Shown here in pieces: positions 1 through 10,411 of a stretch of DNA of 64,000 nucleotides. The DNA is taken from the NCBI GenBank assembly GCA_002077045.2, contig KZ111162.1, positions 211,569 through 275,568 of the forward strand, written 5' to 3'. The notes beneath the pieces were generated by a model that was given only the letters and a program-made list of their open reading frames with translations, did no database searches and was not told the origin of the DNA. Positions within the stretch are counted from its first letter, which is position 1. Each line of letters begins with the position of its first letter. The translations under genes and the position numbers were made by a program. The DNA comes from Rachicladosporium sp. CCFEE 5018 (Eukaryota; Ascomycota; Dothideomycetes; Cladosporiales; Cladosporiaceae).

Positions 1-414
1 GTACTGTGTGATTACTTCGGCCTTAAAGGCACGGGACCATTAGAGGAAGGACAATCAACTCTGGAAGTACGCAAGTACATCAATGATCACATAGCGGACT
101 GGAAGAAGCTGGAAGAACAGTCAGGACTCAAGAAGGGAGTTGCTGATTCGGACTTGACTTTCAAGGGGTTTGAAGTCAGTCCTACTGCGCCGGACTTTCC
201 CCCGTCAGTTGCTGACAAGTGGCAGTACTTCCTCTTGACGCAGTTCGACTTTGATCGTCAGTACGACATGACGAAGATGTACAGCACGCCAAAGGACAAG
301 CCATTTACAGAAGAGAGATCTACCATACAAGCCTGGGGTCTCGTATTCGATCGAATGCGTAAAGGTAAGCTGATCCCGGAGGAGTCACGAGTAGATTCGC
401 CGCACGCTGCATAG
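1..414 (+). CDS. DUF2235 family protein, 3' end only
   Basis: This is the C-terminal 137 codons of a gene whose start lies left of the window. It is open in frame 1 from the first base and stops at TAG 412-414. The translation is closely similar to the end of the DUF2235 protein at 37.9-39.6 kb: both have an FFGLKGT or YFGLKGT block and a later F-x-F-D-R-Q-x-D-x-T block, then an aromatic-rich tail. DUF2235 proteins are predicted alpha/beta-hydrolases. The catalytic part of this copy is outside the window, so activity cannot be judged. The family assignment rests on the in-window paralogue. Confidence 0.8.
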   Translation, partial: VLCDYFGLKGTGPLEEGQSTLEVRKYINDHIADWKKLEEQSGLKKGVADSDLTFKGFEVSPTAPDFPPSVADKWQYFLLTQFDFDRQYDMTKMYSTPKDKPFTEERSTIQAWGLVFDRMRKGKLIPEESRVDSPHAA

Positions 415-505
415 AGTCATGACGATATTTGCAACACTCAATGTGTTTCACGTAGAGGCTTGCCGAACGGAAGTCTCGCACGAGGTGAACATGGTAGACT
501 ATGCT

Positions 506-1400
506 TCATAATCTCGTCAAGCGTCCTGCGCCTAGCCTTGCGCCGCCGTCGACTGCGATGTGCTCCCCATTCACATAGTTTCCTGCCCGTGAACACAAAT
601 AGATCATAATTCCTGCAATATCAGAGCTCTGACCAAGGCGGCCTCTCGGGTTCTCCTTCTCCAGCTGCTCCTGTCCGCCAAGGTTCTCAATCAGCCCATT
701 CGCCAATTTCGACGGAAAGAAGCCAGGGGAGACTGTATTTGTGGTAATATTCCGTGGGCCAAGCTCGACAGCCAAGTTGCGAGCCAGGTGATTCGCGGCA
801 GCTTTGGACGCAGAGTACATAATCGTACCGTGCTCCCCGACATGATGCACATTAGTAGCAGCGGTGCTTGATACTACGACGATTCGACTCGGGTCCTTCG
901 CGGTCCCGGATGCTGACAGCAGAGGCGTGAAGAGTCTCGCCAGATTGAACACTCCCCGAACGTTCAGATCCAGCACCTTTTGCGAGCTCCAGTCAGGCGT
1001 GGGCTCGAAGGGCCCACCCCACGTTGCACCAGCATTGGCCACGAAGATATCGAGTCTTCCTTCGCGAGCTGTGATATCGTCGACCAAGCGTTGGATATCT
1101 TTCACTTCGGCAACGTTTGCAGGAATTCCGACAGCTTTGCCTGAGATGTTTGGAAGGGCGTTCAGGCGGACGACGGCTTGGTCGATGCCCTGCTCGCCGG
1201 CAGCTTTGCGTGCACTGATGAAGACCGTCTTCGCGCCAGCCAGAAGGAATGCAGTGGCGGCGTGCAGGCCTAGACCTCGAGAGCCTGTGTCGACGTCAAC
1301 GTCGAGAACTCAGAACATAATGAGTTGGGCACATACCGCCTGTGACCAAAGCCACTTTGCCTTGCAGCGAGAAGAAACCGTCGATGTTGAGATCAGACAT
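506..1400 (-). CDS. short-chain dehydrogenase/reductase (SDR 1)
   Basis: A 280-residue NAD(P)H-dependent oxidoreductase from two exons, 1337-1400 and 506-1284, with a 52-bp GT-AG intron at 1285-1336. The splice falls inside the cofactor-binding loop and restores VTGGSRGLG at residues 19-27. Other SDR marks are the NAG motif in VANAGATWGG, the catalytic Y-x-x-x-K as YSASK, and a C-terminal VDGG. It resembles 3-oxoacyl-ACP-reductase/RhlG-type SDRs, but the substrate cannot be read from sequence. It is transcribed away from the CoA ligase at 1862 across a 461-bp shared upstream region, which suggests co-regulation. The ATG at 1400 is the first in frame. Confidence 0.9.
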
Positions 1401-1861
1401 GCTGATTTTCGAAGTTCTCAAGGACACTCCTCCCGAAACTCGATCAATCAGCTTTCAACCTGCAGATTGCACAGTGACCCACCTCTCGAGAACATGAGAG
1501 AATCATCTTCCTTCGTCGACACAACGGGCACAAGACATGCTGGCGGTCATGTTGTCCGGCTGTTGCGAATCGATCCCGACGGTGGTCAAAGCTTACGCTT
1601 CCATCATCCAGCCTCTCGCTTCCCCACGTCTTCTGGACCTACATACTTTCACCTCCGCCTACACGTAGCCTCGGTTGTAGGTGCCATCAGTGGTATTGCG
1701 CCTGTGAGTGACATTGGATCTGTAGGCAAACGAGCTACTGTAAGTCTATCGGAATGTATCATTTCGCGTCAGCAGTGGACTAGGTGTTCGCGCGTTCTCA
1801 ACTACACCTCTCTCCATCCTGAGCTTTTTCTTCCTTGCCATACTTAGAGTAGCTCGGCATC
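1401..1861. promoter_or_regulatory. divergent upstream region of SDR 1 and CoA ligase
   Basis: A 461-bp spacer between two start codons facing opposite ways. It holds an everted CGG pair, CGG at 1544-1546 and CCG at 1556-1558 (nine-base spacer), the kind of site many Zn2Cys6 dimers bind. A Zn2Cys6 regulator is encoded 11 kb away in the same gene group. Such triplet pairs are common by chance, so the link is only a suggestion. No TATA box was identified. Confidence 0.35.
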
Positions 1862-3701
1862 ATGATCATTCGATCTCCATGGTCCGATATTGACATCCCG
1901 AAGGTACGAGCCCAGGATACCGTGCCCGTTGAGCAATGGACTGACCAAGTGAGTCAGGTCAATATCTTGACCTATCTCTTCCCTGAAGGCCAGCCAGTGT
2001 CTGACGACCCAGTCTGGCACGATGCCGCAAATCCCCAACATCACCTAAGCGCGCGAGAACTACTGCTATGGGTCAGACGTGTGGCACTCGGTCTGGATCG
2101 CTTGGGCCTGAAGCAAGACGACATTGTGATGCTGTATTCGCCCAACAACATCTTCATCCCAGTAGCTTACCTCGGAATCGTCGGCAGCGGTCGAGCATTC
2201 AGTGCTGCAAACCCTATCTACACCGTCTCTGAAGTCACGCATCAACTTCCTAACACTGGGGCGGTGTTGATACTCGCCCATCCTTCGATGACGCAGAATG
2301 CAGTTGAAGCCGCGAAAGCTGTTGGCTTGCCGGAGGACCGTATCTACCAATTCGACGATCAGCCGTGTGCACCTCTAGATGGCGTACGGGATTGGCGCGA
2401 GCTGCTCGCTAGCCCTCAGGATGCTGCTTCGTATCAGTGGACGCATCTCACACCCGAGCAGTCGGTCAAGACCGTTGCCACCATCAATTACTCCTCGGGC
2501 ACGACAGGTTTGCCAAAGGGCTGCTGCGTAAGCCACCATAATCTCATCGCAAACGTCGCTCAGACGATGAAGATACGGTGGCCAGAGGTCGACGTAGACG
2601 CTGGCGAGAAGGTCAAAGGCGAGCGCTGGCTTGGCTTTCTTCCTTTGTAAGCATGTGTTGTATGTCTTGATCGAGTAGAGGCTAACAAATTCCAGATACC
2701 ACGCTTACGGTCAATTGTACGCTTGTCTGATGGCCGTTAAAAGCAACGTGCCCATCTACGTGATGAAGCAATTCATATATACCGACTTCTTGCAACACAT
2801 ACAGGACTACAAGATCACGCATCTACAAGTCGCACCACCCATTTTGGTCATGCTAACGAAGCGTCCGGAGACGGCGAAGTACGACCTGACTTCGCTCCAA
2901 GGGATGCTTTGTGGCGCGGCACCTCTGTCTAAGGAGCTGCAGAATGTCGTGCAAAGACGGTTCAATGTCGTGGTGAAGCAGGGGTGGGGTATGACCGAAG
3001 TGACGTGCGGATCCATCTTGCAACGAGAACCATCAGACTCAGGTACTGTCGGCGAACTCATCCCGAACACAGAGTGTAAGTTACTAGATGACGACGGAAA
3101 GGAAGTTGGCTACGATACTCCAGGCGAGATGTACATCCGAGCACCGAATGTGTTCATGCGCTACTTCAAGAACGAAGCAGCGACCCGAGATACAATCAGT
3201 CCCGACGGCTGGCTGCAGACAGGAGATGTGGCAGTTGTGAACCGCGAGGGCTTGTTCTGGATTGTCGACAGGAAGAAAGAGGTGAGCTCCCACAGCGTTA
3301 GCGGGCCCTGGTGCTGGAGACCTTACTGACAGGAATCTCAGCTCATCAAGGTGAACGCCCTACAAGTCGCGCCAGCTGAGCTCGAGGCTGTTCTACTCGA
3401 GCACGACGACATCGCAGACGCTGCAGCCGTGGGCGTGACGCTTCACAACGAAGAGTGGCCTCGCGCCTACGTAGCGCTCAAGGACGAAGCGAAGGGGAAA
3501 GTCACAGCGAAGGACATCCAACAATGGATGAAGGGACGTGTGGCGGAGCACAAGCGGCTTGTCGGTGGGATCGAGTTCGTAGAAGAGGTGCCCAAGCTCG
3601 CCTCTGGCAAGATCATGAGGAAGCTGATGCGGGAGTGGGCGAAGAGGGATGCTCCGAGGCTGGAGAAGGAGATGGGTAGCAATCTACGTGCCAGGCTGTA
3701 G
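1862..3701 (+). CDS. 4-coumarate:CoA ligase-like acyl-CoA synthetase
   Basis: A 576-residue adenylate-forming enzyme (ANL superfamily) that activates a carboxylic acid with ATP and joins it to CoA. Exons are 1862-2646, 2696-3281 and 3342-3701, with introns of 49 and 60 bp. Motifs run in the expected order: the phosphate loop YSSGTTGLPKG, the GWGMTE motif, the TGD hinge region, and a C-terminal SGKIMRK carrying the catalytic lysine. The last three residues, ARL, fit the loose peroxisomal PTS1 consensus, as in several fungal and plant 4CL-like enzymes, so a peroxisomal location is possible. The acid substrate is unknown; aryl, medium-chain or terpenoid acids are all possible. It sits next to a P450 on the same strand. 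Confidence 0.92.
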
Positions 3702-4479
3702 CGTCCGAATTCATTGCTGTCACTTCCAAATTCCGGGGATCTCACTTTCAGGCGCGTAGCTACAGGAATTTGAGCAGAGCAGTCGAGATCGCCAGATCTA
3801 GCGCATATTTGTGGCCTGTGTCTCGCCTTTCACAGTTGCCATCTTGTGCTGTGTCGCTCCGCATAAATCCATGCACAAGATTGCTGTGGTCCAAGCGCCC
3901 GTGCACTCCATGGGTTTCCTTTTCCGCACCTCTCCTCCGCACCCCAATCGACTCCATCTTCCCCGCTACCTCCACACCTCACGAGGCACGCGGGATGTAC
4001 GCGACAGCCGGGTTCGAATTGCTCGAAAGCCCTCCATTGAGCTGTTCACGTGAAGCTCGGCAGTGCCGGGTGGAACGATGGCCGGCCTGAGGCAGTACGC
4101 GTTTGGTACCCACTGCCAGCTATGTAGAAGGTAAGGTTATCACGGAACCAGAATGCGCGCCAAGTAATCCCAACTTCAACTACGCTGGGGGGAGATGTGG
4201 GTATTCTCATTGCTTTCGAATTTGGACTCTGGATTGTAGTGAGAAGATTGAGCAACCGGCCTGGTCCGTTTCTTCAAGCAGCGGCACGAGTGAAGTCTAG
4301 TATAATTTCCCGCGGACTTTAGCAGGACCGCCTCATAGTACGGAAGCCTGGCTACTGCCCTTCCCGTTCTAAGACACCAATTTGTTCCACCACCACGATC
4401 AAAGTGCCAGCAGTGTTGGGATCTTCTGATCTCAGATCGCCGAGAAGTACACCAGCACGTGTAGCTAGAGAGGACGAAA
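3702..4479. other. intergenic spacer, 778 bp
   Basis: This is the 3' flank of the CoA ligase and the 5' flank of the P450. Small ORFs occur in all frames but none shows a family motif or a splice pattern. A GGTTCGAA-like string near 4011 is not part of a tRNA cloverleaf that I could draw. Nothing else was seen. Confidence 0.5.
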
Positions 4480-6091
4480 ATGTACAGTATCACGACAGCG
4501 GCGCCCTTGGGCGTTGTACTTGCGGTAAGATTCGACTCCAATACTGGTTGCGGGCGAACTAAACTAACTCCAGTCAGGCTGTTGGCTGGGTTGCCTACAC
4601 ATTGATTTACAACGCCTTCCTACATCCACTCGCCAAATTCCCCGGACCACGATCGAACGCATGTAGTGCGTTGCCCGGAATAATAGCCTTACTCCGCGGT
4701 CGACTGCCACTCGAGAACAAGAAGTTGCACGACAAGTACGGCAGCGTAGTCCGCGTCTCGCCTAATGAACTCGCCTTCAACTCAGTGCAAGCCTGGGAAG
4801 ATATCTACGGCCATCGTCCAGGACATGCCAATTTTCACAAGGATCCGATCCACGTTGGCTCTGTACAAGCAGTCGCAGGTGTAACCACACTAACGATGGC
4901 TGACGACGAGAATCACGCCAGACAACGTAGGGCCCTGTCGCACTCGTTCAGTCAGCAGGCTTTGGTCCAGCAGGAGTACATCGTCAAGCGCTACGTCGAT
5001 CAGCTCATCAGTAACATGGAACGCATGGCCGAGAATGATGAAGCCTTTAACCTCGTCAATTGGCTGAACTTCACGACCTTCGACATCATTGGAGACTTGG
5101 CCTTTGGAGATCCCTTTGGCTGTCTCGATTCAGGCCGGTTTCACGAATGGGTATCCATGATCTACGAGACTGTCAAGACAGGTGCCCTGGAGCAGGCCAC
5201 CCGACGCTTTGCTGAAGTCGGATCGCTCACACAGCGCTTCCTCGTTGGTCTTATTCCAGCATATCGCAAAGCATACCGCTCCGAACATCTTCGCAGATCC
5301 CGAGAAAAGTGCTTGCAGAGACTTGAGAACGGCAATAACAATCACAAGGACTTCATCTGGTACATACTCAAGCAGCAGGAGAAGTACGACCTCAAGCAAG
5401 ATGAGATCATAGTGAACAGCGCGCTCTTCATCGTGGCTGGTAGTGAGACTACCGCAAATCTACTCTCTGGACTCGTTGCTCGACTCATCTGGAACCCGGA
5501 CAAGTACGCCAAGCTCTGCGATGAGATCCGTGGCTCCTTCAAGGAGGAGAGTGACATAAACTACGAAAGTCTCAGCAGGCTCACTTACCTCAACGCCTGC
5601 ATCGAGGAAGGTCTGCGAATCCATCCTCCAGTACCGACCGGTCTCCTACGTACGGTACCCAAGAATGGCGACACCATCGATGGACTCTGGGTTCCGGGCG
5701 GTACCTCAGTGGCTGTAGGTAGTTGGTCCGCTGCTCACAATCCAGTCAACTTCAAGGACCCAGACTCATTCATCCCGGAGCGCTGGATGGACAAGGCATA
5801 CGACACAGACTTCAAGAAAGCAGCGCAGCCCTTCTCGCTTGGACCGAGAGGCTGCATTGGCAAGCATCTGTCGTACATGGAGATGCGCTTAATTCTGGGA
5901 AGACTGCTGTGGAAGTTCGACATTGTGAGTACAGATGGTGCTTGGCAATGGGATCCTGCTGGGGAGATGCGTAATATGAGAGGTAAGCTCCCTCGTCCGC
6001 AATGATGAAGACATGGACTGACAAGAGCACAGCGTTTATGACATGGGAGAAGCCGGATCTGAACGCCAAGGTCAGACTGGTGCAGCGATAG
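4480..6091 (+). CDS. cytochrome P450 monooxygenase
   Basis: A 502-residue microsomal P450 from exons 4480-4524, 4578-5982 and 6033-6091 (introns 53 and 50 bp). The short first exon completes an N-terminal membrane anchor, followed by the proline-rich hinge with PGPR. The I-helix oxygen-activation motif AGSETT lies near residue 302, the K-helix E-G-L-R follows in EEGLRIHPP, and the haem loop FSLGPRGCIG puts the axial cysteine at residue 441. The overall look is that of fungal isotrichodermin C-15 hydroxylase-like P450s, which act in secondary metabolism or detoxification. It needs a CPR partner, which is not in this window. In the gene group it could supply the first hydroxylation. Confidence 0.93.
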
Positions 6092-6362
6092 GGGCCGTTG
6101 CGGATGGGTCGGCGAAATCTACAGGATATGGTAGACCCTCACCGAAGACACGAATTTTCTGTGCTGTCGGCCCTCATGGTGTTCAGTAATGAGGACTTGT
6201 TCATTCGATCTGGATGCAAGAAGATATCGATACAATGCTCCCCCCGTGAACGTCTTGAATCTGGTGTAGCGCCAAATGAAATGACTGTATTATATTCCAT
6301 GGAGACTACATGCTCAGACATCGACGTTTAGATGAACATAGTCGTTACGATACAATCGCTAC

Positions 6363-7298
6363 TCAGCTGCCAGCGTACGTCGTCCGATCAGTGTCACCCA
6401 TCGTCTTCGCCATCTGCGCATCACAGAAAGGCGGCTGATCTCTGTAGTAATGCCTTGTGCCAGACAACTCGACCGCCTTGCCGTTCAATTTCTTTCCGCT
6501 GTGGCCGTTGCTATGTGCACTTGCACCATTGCTGATGGGCTTCCCTCCAACTTCGCTCCCATCGACATCGTGCCCGTCGATGAGCATCAGTACAGTCGAG
6601 ACGATCTTCTCAATCGGCACAAAGATGTCACTGTCGAAGGAGTCCCAGGCAGCTGCGTCGAGCAGATTAGTACGCACAGTCCCAGGATTGATGCTGTTCA
6701 CTCGTGCGTTGATATCTGGATCGTCGTAGTAGTAGTTGGCGATACTGCGCATGAGTCCGACAACGCCGTGCTTCGTAGCACAATAAGAGGGCGAGACCTG
6801 GCAGCGATACAGCCCACCAACTGAAGCTGTGAGACACAACGTCTTGTTCGTGCTCTCCTTCGACTGGCGGAAATAGTGCTGCGCCAGCCAGCTGGTGTGG
6901 ATGACGGCCTTGAGGTTTATGTCTACCACAGTCAGATCTGGCGGCGAAGGCGGCTTCCCAGTCGGATGTGCTTCGTAGAAGTTGAATCGCTCGACGATGC
7001 CAGCGTTACCGAAAACGAAATCTATGCGGCCGTCGCTGTCGAATGCCTTCTGAAAGACAGCTGCCAAAGAGTCGTACTCGGTGACGTTGACTTTGTGGAA
7101 GGTTGAGTTCTTAACCTCCTCCAGAGATGGTCTCAGATCGAGCAGATGCAGCTTCCAACCACCACGCTTCGCAAGAGCCTGGGCGACCGCCAGTCCCATG
7201 CCACTTGATCCACTGGTATCCGTCAGTCAAAGATGTACCGTTGTAAGACGTCGATAGACTCACCCGGTGATGACCGCGGTCTCCGTTTGGGGCGCCAT
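6363..7298 (-). CDS. short-chain dehydrogenase/reductase (SDR 2)
   Basis: A 294-residue SDR from exons 7264-7298 and 6363-7212, split by a 51-bp intron at 7213-7263. As in SDR 1, the intron interrupts the Rossmann loop, and splicing gives VITGGSSGMG near the N-terminus. NAG is present in FGNAGI and the catalytic tyrosine and lysine in YCATKHG. It resembles the 15-hydroxyprostaglandin-dehydrogenase-like branch, which oxidises secondary alcohols to ketones. The C-terminal 50 residues are low in complexity with Ser/Gly/His. It is divergent from the aldehyde dehydrogenase gene. Confidence 0.9.
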
Positions 7299-7923
7299 GA
7301 CTCTAACTACTGGTGACTCTTCTCGACGGTACGAGCTTCTCTTGCGATTTCGCGAGGAGTACGAGCAGAGTTGTAGAAACAGCCGATGATAGGAGTGGAG
7401 ATGAAAACGACCTACGAGTACCAACCTCTGGATAGTTTGTGATCTATAGCTTGTCAGCTCCCGTGCCAGAACATCGGCTGCTCGGCCATTTCTGCGTGCA
7501 CCAGCACTCTACTCTCGCCAGGTAACGCGAAACGATGCATGCGGGAAACATGGATGCCCATAGAGAACGCGTCTCGACGAGTCGCGTGAAGGACGAGCTC
7601 GGCTCCCGAAGTGCACAGTGCGGCAAAGCAAGCGGGGTGAGCTCTTGTCCCGATTTCTCGTCCCACAGCACCCAGACTTCCTCCACAACCTGCCTGGAAA
7701 AGTCACCCGCGGTGCAAGTCTGGAAGCTCGCTGCGAAGGGAACCGAGCTATTCTGTTTAGTCGCCATGATGGAGGAATGTAGCTAAACGCGACCGAGGGA
7801 CGGTCACGACGCGTCGAAGGGTCTCTATCGAACGATTCATTTGGTTTCGTACAATTTCTTTTCATTTTCTCCTCTATCGCTCAGCATTCCTTGTGCTCAG
7901 GTATTTCATCACAGCCATCAAAA
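7299..7923. promoter_or_regulatory. divergent upstream region of SDR 2 and aldehyde dehydrogenase
   Basis: A 625-bp shared 5' region. A pyrimidine-rich stretch at about 7846-7885, just before the aldehyde dehydrogenase ATG, is typical of fungal core promoters and transcription starts. Open frames here on both strands overlap each other in three frames and look non-coding. No certain operator was recognised. Confidence 0.35.
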
Positions 7924-9564
7924 ATGGCGGATTTCTCATTCAGTAAGAGCAACTTGCCGAAGCAACTCATCATCAATAATGAGTACGTGGACTCGAAGAA
8001 TACAAAGAAGCTCACCGTACACAACCCGAAAAATGGCGAACTAGTCGCGGCTGATGTGCCTCTGGCAGGAGAACAGGATGTCGATGCTGCTGTGGCAGCG
8101 GCGGAGAAGGCATTTCCAGCTTGGAAAGCGACACCACCAAGCAAACGGCGTGAGATGCTCAATAAATTCGCCGACTTGATGGAGAAGCATGGCAAAGAGC
8201 TCGGTGAACTCACCCGAATCACCCTCGGAGCACCCTGGGGTAGCTTTGGGGCCTTCGAGATCAGTCTATGTGCAGAAACACTCCGATACAACGCAGGTAT
8301 CTCAATGGATTGCATCAGGTAGCTTACAGGCCTATAGGACTGACCGTACATGCAGGCTGGACAGACAAATTTGGAGGAGAAGCCTACCCGCAGGAGGATG
8401 GCTTCATCAAGATCGTACGCAACGAGCCTTTGGGCGTGACCGCCGGCATCGTGCCTTGGAATGCCCCGATCGGAAACGTCGGTCTCAAAGCTGGCCCGGC
8501 CCTCGCAACTGGCAATTGCTTCATTCTGAAGCCTTCCGAGAAAACACCATTCGCGGCACTGGCATTGCTACCTCTCATCAAGGAAGCTGGCTTCCCGCCA
8601 GGCGTATTCCAGGTTCTCTCTGGTGATGGGTCAACCGGTGCGTTACTGGCAGCACACATGCGAGTGCGCAAGGTCTCTTTCACTGGCTCGATACCCACAG
8701 GCAAGAAGATCCAGGAGATGGCTGCCAAGTCTAATCTCAAGCGCGTCACATTGGAGCTCGGCGGCAAGTCACCTGCACTCGTCTTCGACGACTGCAACCT
8801 TGACAATGCCGTCACTTGGTGTGTGAACGCTATCACGGGACACACCGGTCAAGTATGCTTCGCCGCCAGCAGGGTCTACGTGCAAGAAGGCGTCTACGAC
8901 AAATTCATCGAGAAGTACAAGACCATGTTTGCAGAGAGGACGAAGGCCGTCGGTGATCCAGACGAGGAGGCTACGGTTCTGGGGCCATTGGTGGATGATA
9001 TGCAGTTCGACAGGGTTTCCGGGTTCATACAGAGGGCTGGTGAGCAGAACGCAGGTACTAAGCTCATTGGTGGTGGGCGCATCGGCAGCAAGGGCTACTT
9101 CATCGAGCCTACCATCTTCACGGACGTCAAGATCGATTCTGAGATCCATACGCAAGAGATCTTTGGTCCGGTCTCGGTGGTGAGGACGTTCAAGACCGAG
9201 GAGGAAGTCATGAAGGTGGGTTATACGTGGCATGGTCTGAAGGTATCAGCACTGACTCCGACCTAGCTCGCAAATGACACGGAGTTCGGCCTCATGGCCG
9301 GTGTCTTCACACAAGACATCAACAAGGCTATGCGGATAGCCAGCGACTTCGAGAGTGGCATGGTTGGCATCAACTGCATCAGTCTCATGATGGGTCAGAC
9401 CGCATTTGGCGGGTCGAAACAGTCCGGTACTGGCAGAGAAGGAGGCATATACGCTCTGCGGGCGTTCACAGATCCAAAGTATGTTCTGTGCGAACTGGCC
9501 GTGTCGAAACATTGCGCTGACACTCTTTACCAGAACGATCATGGTGAATATGACCTACCAGTAG
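7924..9564 (+). CDS. aldehyde dehydrogenase (NAD(P)+-dependent)
   Basis: A 491-residue ALDH-superfamily enzyme that oxidises an aldehyde to the carboxylic acid. Exons are 7924-8296, 8356-9215, 9267-9478 and 9534-9564, with introns of 59, 51 and 55 bp. The last exon encodes only ten codons and restores the expected end of family members. The general-base glutamate is E258 in LELGGKSP and the catalytic nucleophile is C292 in GQVCFAAS, the normal 34-residue spacing. Length matches the family. The start is the ATG at 7924, inside a good context (AAAATGGCG); an upstream in-frame codon at 7891 is not ATG. The aldehyde substrate is unknown. The neighbouring genes suggest it follows alcohol oxidation or ester cleavage. 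Confidence 0.93.
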
Positions 9565-10411
9565 ATAGTCGATTTGACGATATAGACAATTCACACAGTG
9601 CCACGTTCATACACTCATCTCTCATTGACCCTGCATTCACGACACGAGAATGTCAACATTCTGATCTGACGCTGCAGCCCCCGGGTATGCCACGTGTCTA
9701 CGCTCATTAATTTGCCTTTACCCTGCTTCGCTACTCTCAAGACGCCCGAGACATCCAGTCCTGGAATCGGATCAGATTTCTTGGCATTTTCGTTGCCTCA
9801 CATACCGGCAATTGGCCATCTCGACTTCGCTGCACCACTTTCCGTCTGCTCGATATTTTGGACTATCATCAACTACCCGCAATCGAAATCACACAGTGAT
9901 GGACGCGTCGCGCTATCCTTTCTGCACGCCTCCTCCCCAACGACTGCTGTAAACACGGTTGGGAGCAACTGCGATGTTCTTCGGGTACCTTCACCCGCGG
10001 CTCCCTGCGCCGGGCCACCCACAGCTCCAGATGTCTATTCCCGTGTCTGGACTTCCTAGCTCAACTTCCTGGTGCCATCGAAGGTCCCACGAGGGCCACG
10101 ACTATGCACGCGCATAGCCTCCGCGCTGCCGTGCTCTAGGCTGTCCAGACGTGTTGGGCGTCTGTTGACTCCCAGGACCGAGGACTCGCCACACGCGTGG
10201 GGTCGCGTTAGGTCGTAAGTCTACACTCATGTCACATGTCTCGTGAGGTATGATAGCACAGCGTGTATTGGAGGAGGCTTTCAGCAGCGCGTCTATCCTC
10301 TCAATCCGCTGCTTAAGCATTGTTGAAGCGCTCGATCTTTTCATTGTCTCTTAAAACGCCATTATCTCTGCCAACGGCCTGCTTTGAATCCATCATCAGC
10401 CCACGTACAGA
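9565..10411. other. intergenic spacer, 847 bp
   Basis: This spacer lies between the aldehyde dehydrogenase and the Baeyer-Villiger monooxygenase, both on the plus strand. It should carry the 3' UTR of the first and the promoter of the second. A 121-codon frame at 9694-10059 has no recognisable motif and is probably chance. Nothing else was identified. Confidence 0.45.

Noticed and set aside
864..1847. A 327-codon plus-strand frame over SDR 1 and the divergent promoter
   Set aside because: It is antisense to a well-supported SDR, has no family motif, and runs through that gene's intron and promoter.
4008..4030. GGTTCGAA-like T-arm suggesting a tRNA
   Set aside because: No matching acceptor, D or anticodon stems could be placed around it.
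7444..7865. Three overlapping minus-strand frames in the ALDH/SDR 2 promoter
   Set aside because: Three frames open at once on the same strand point to base composition, not coding.
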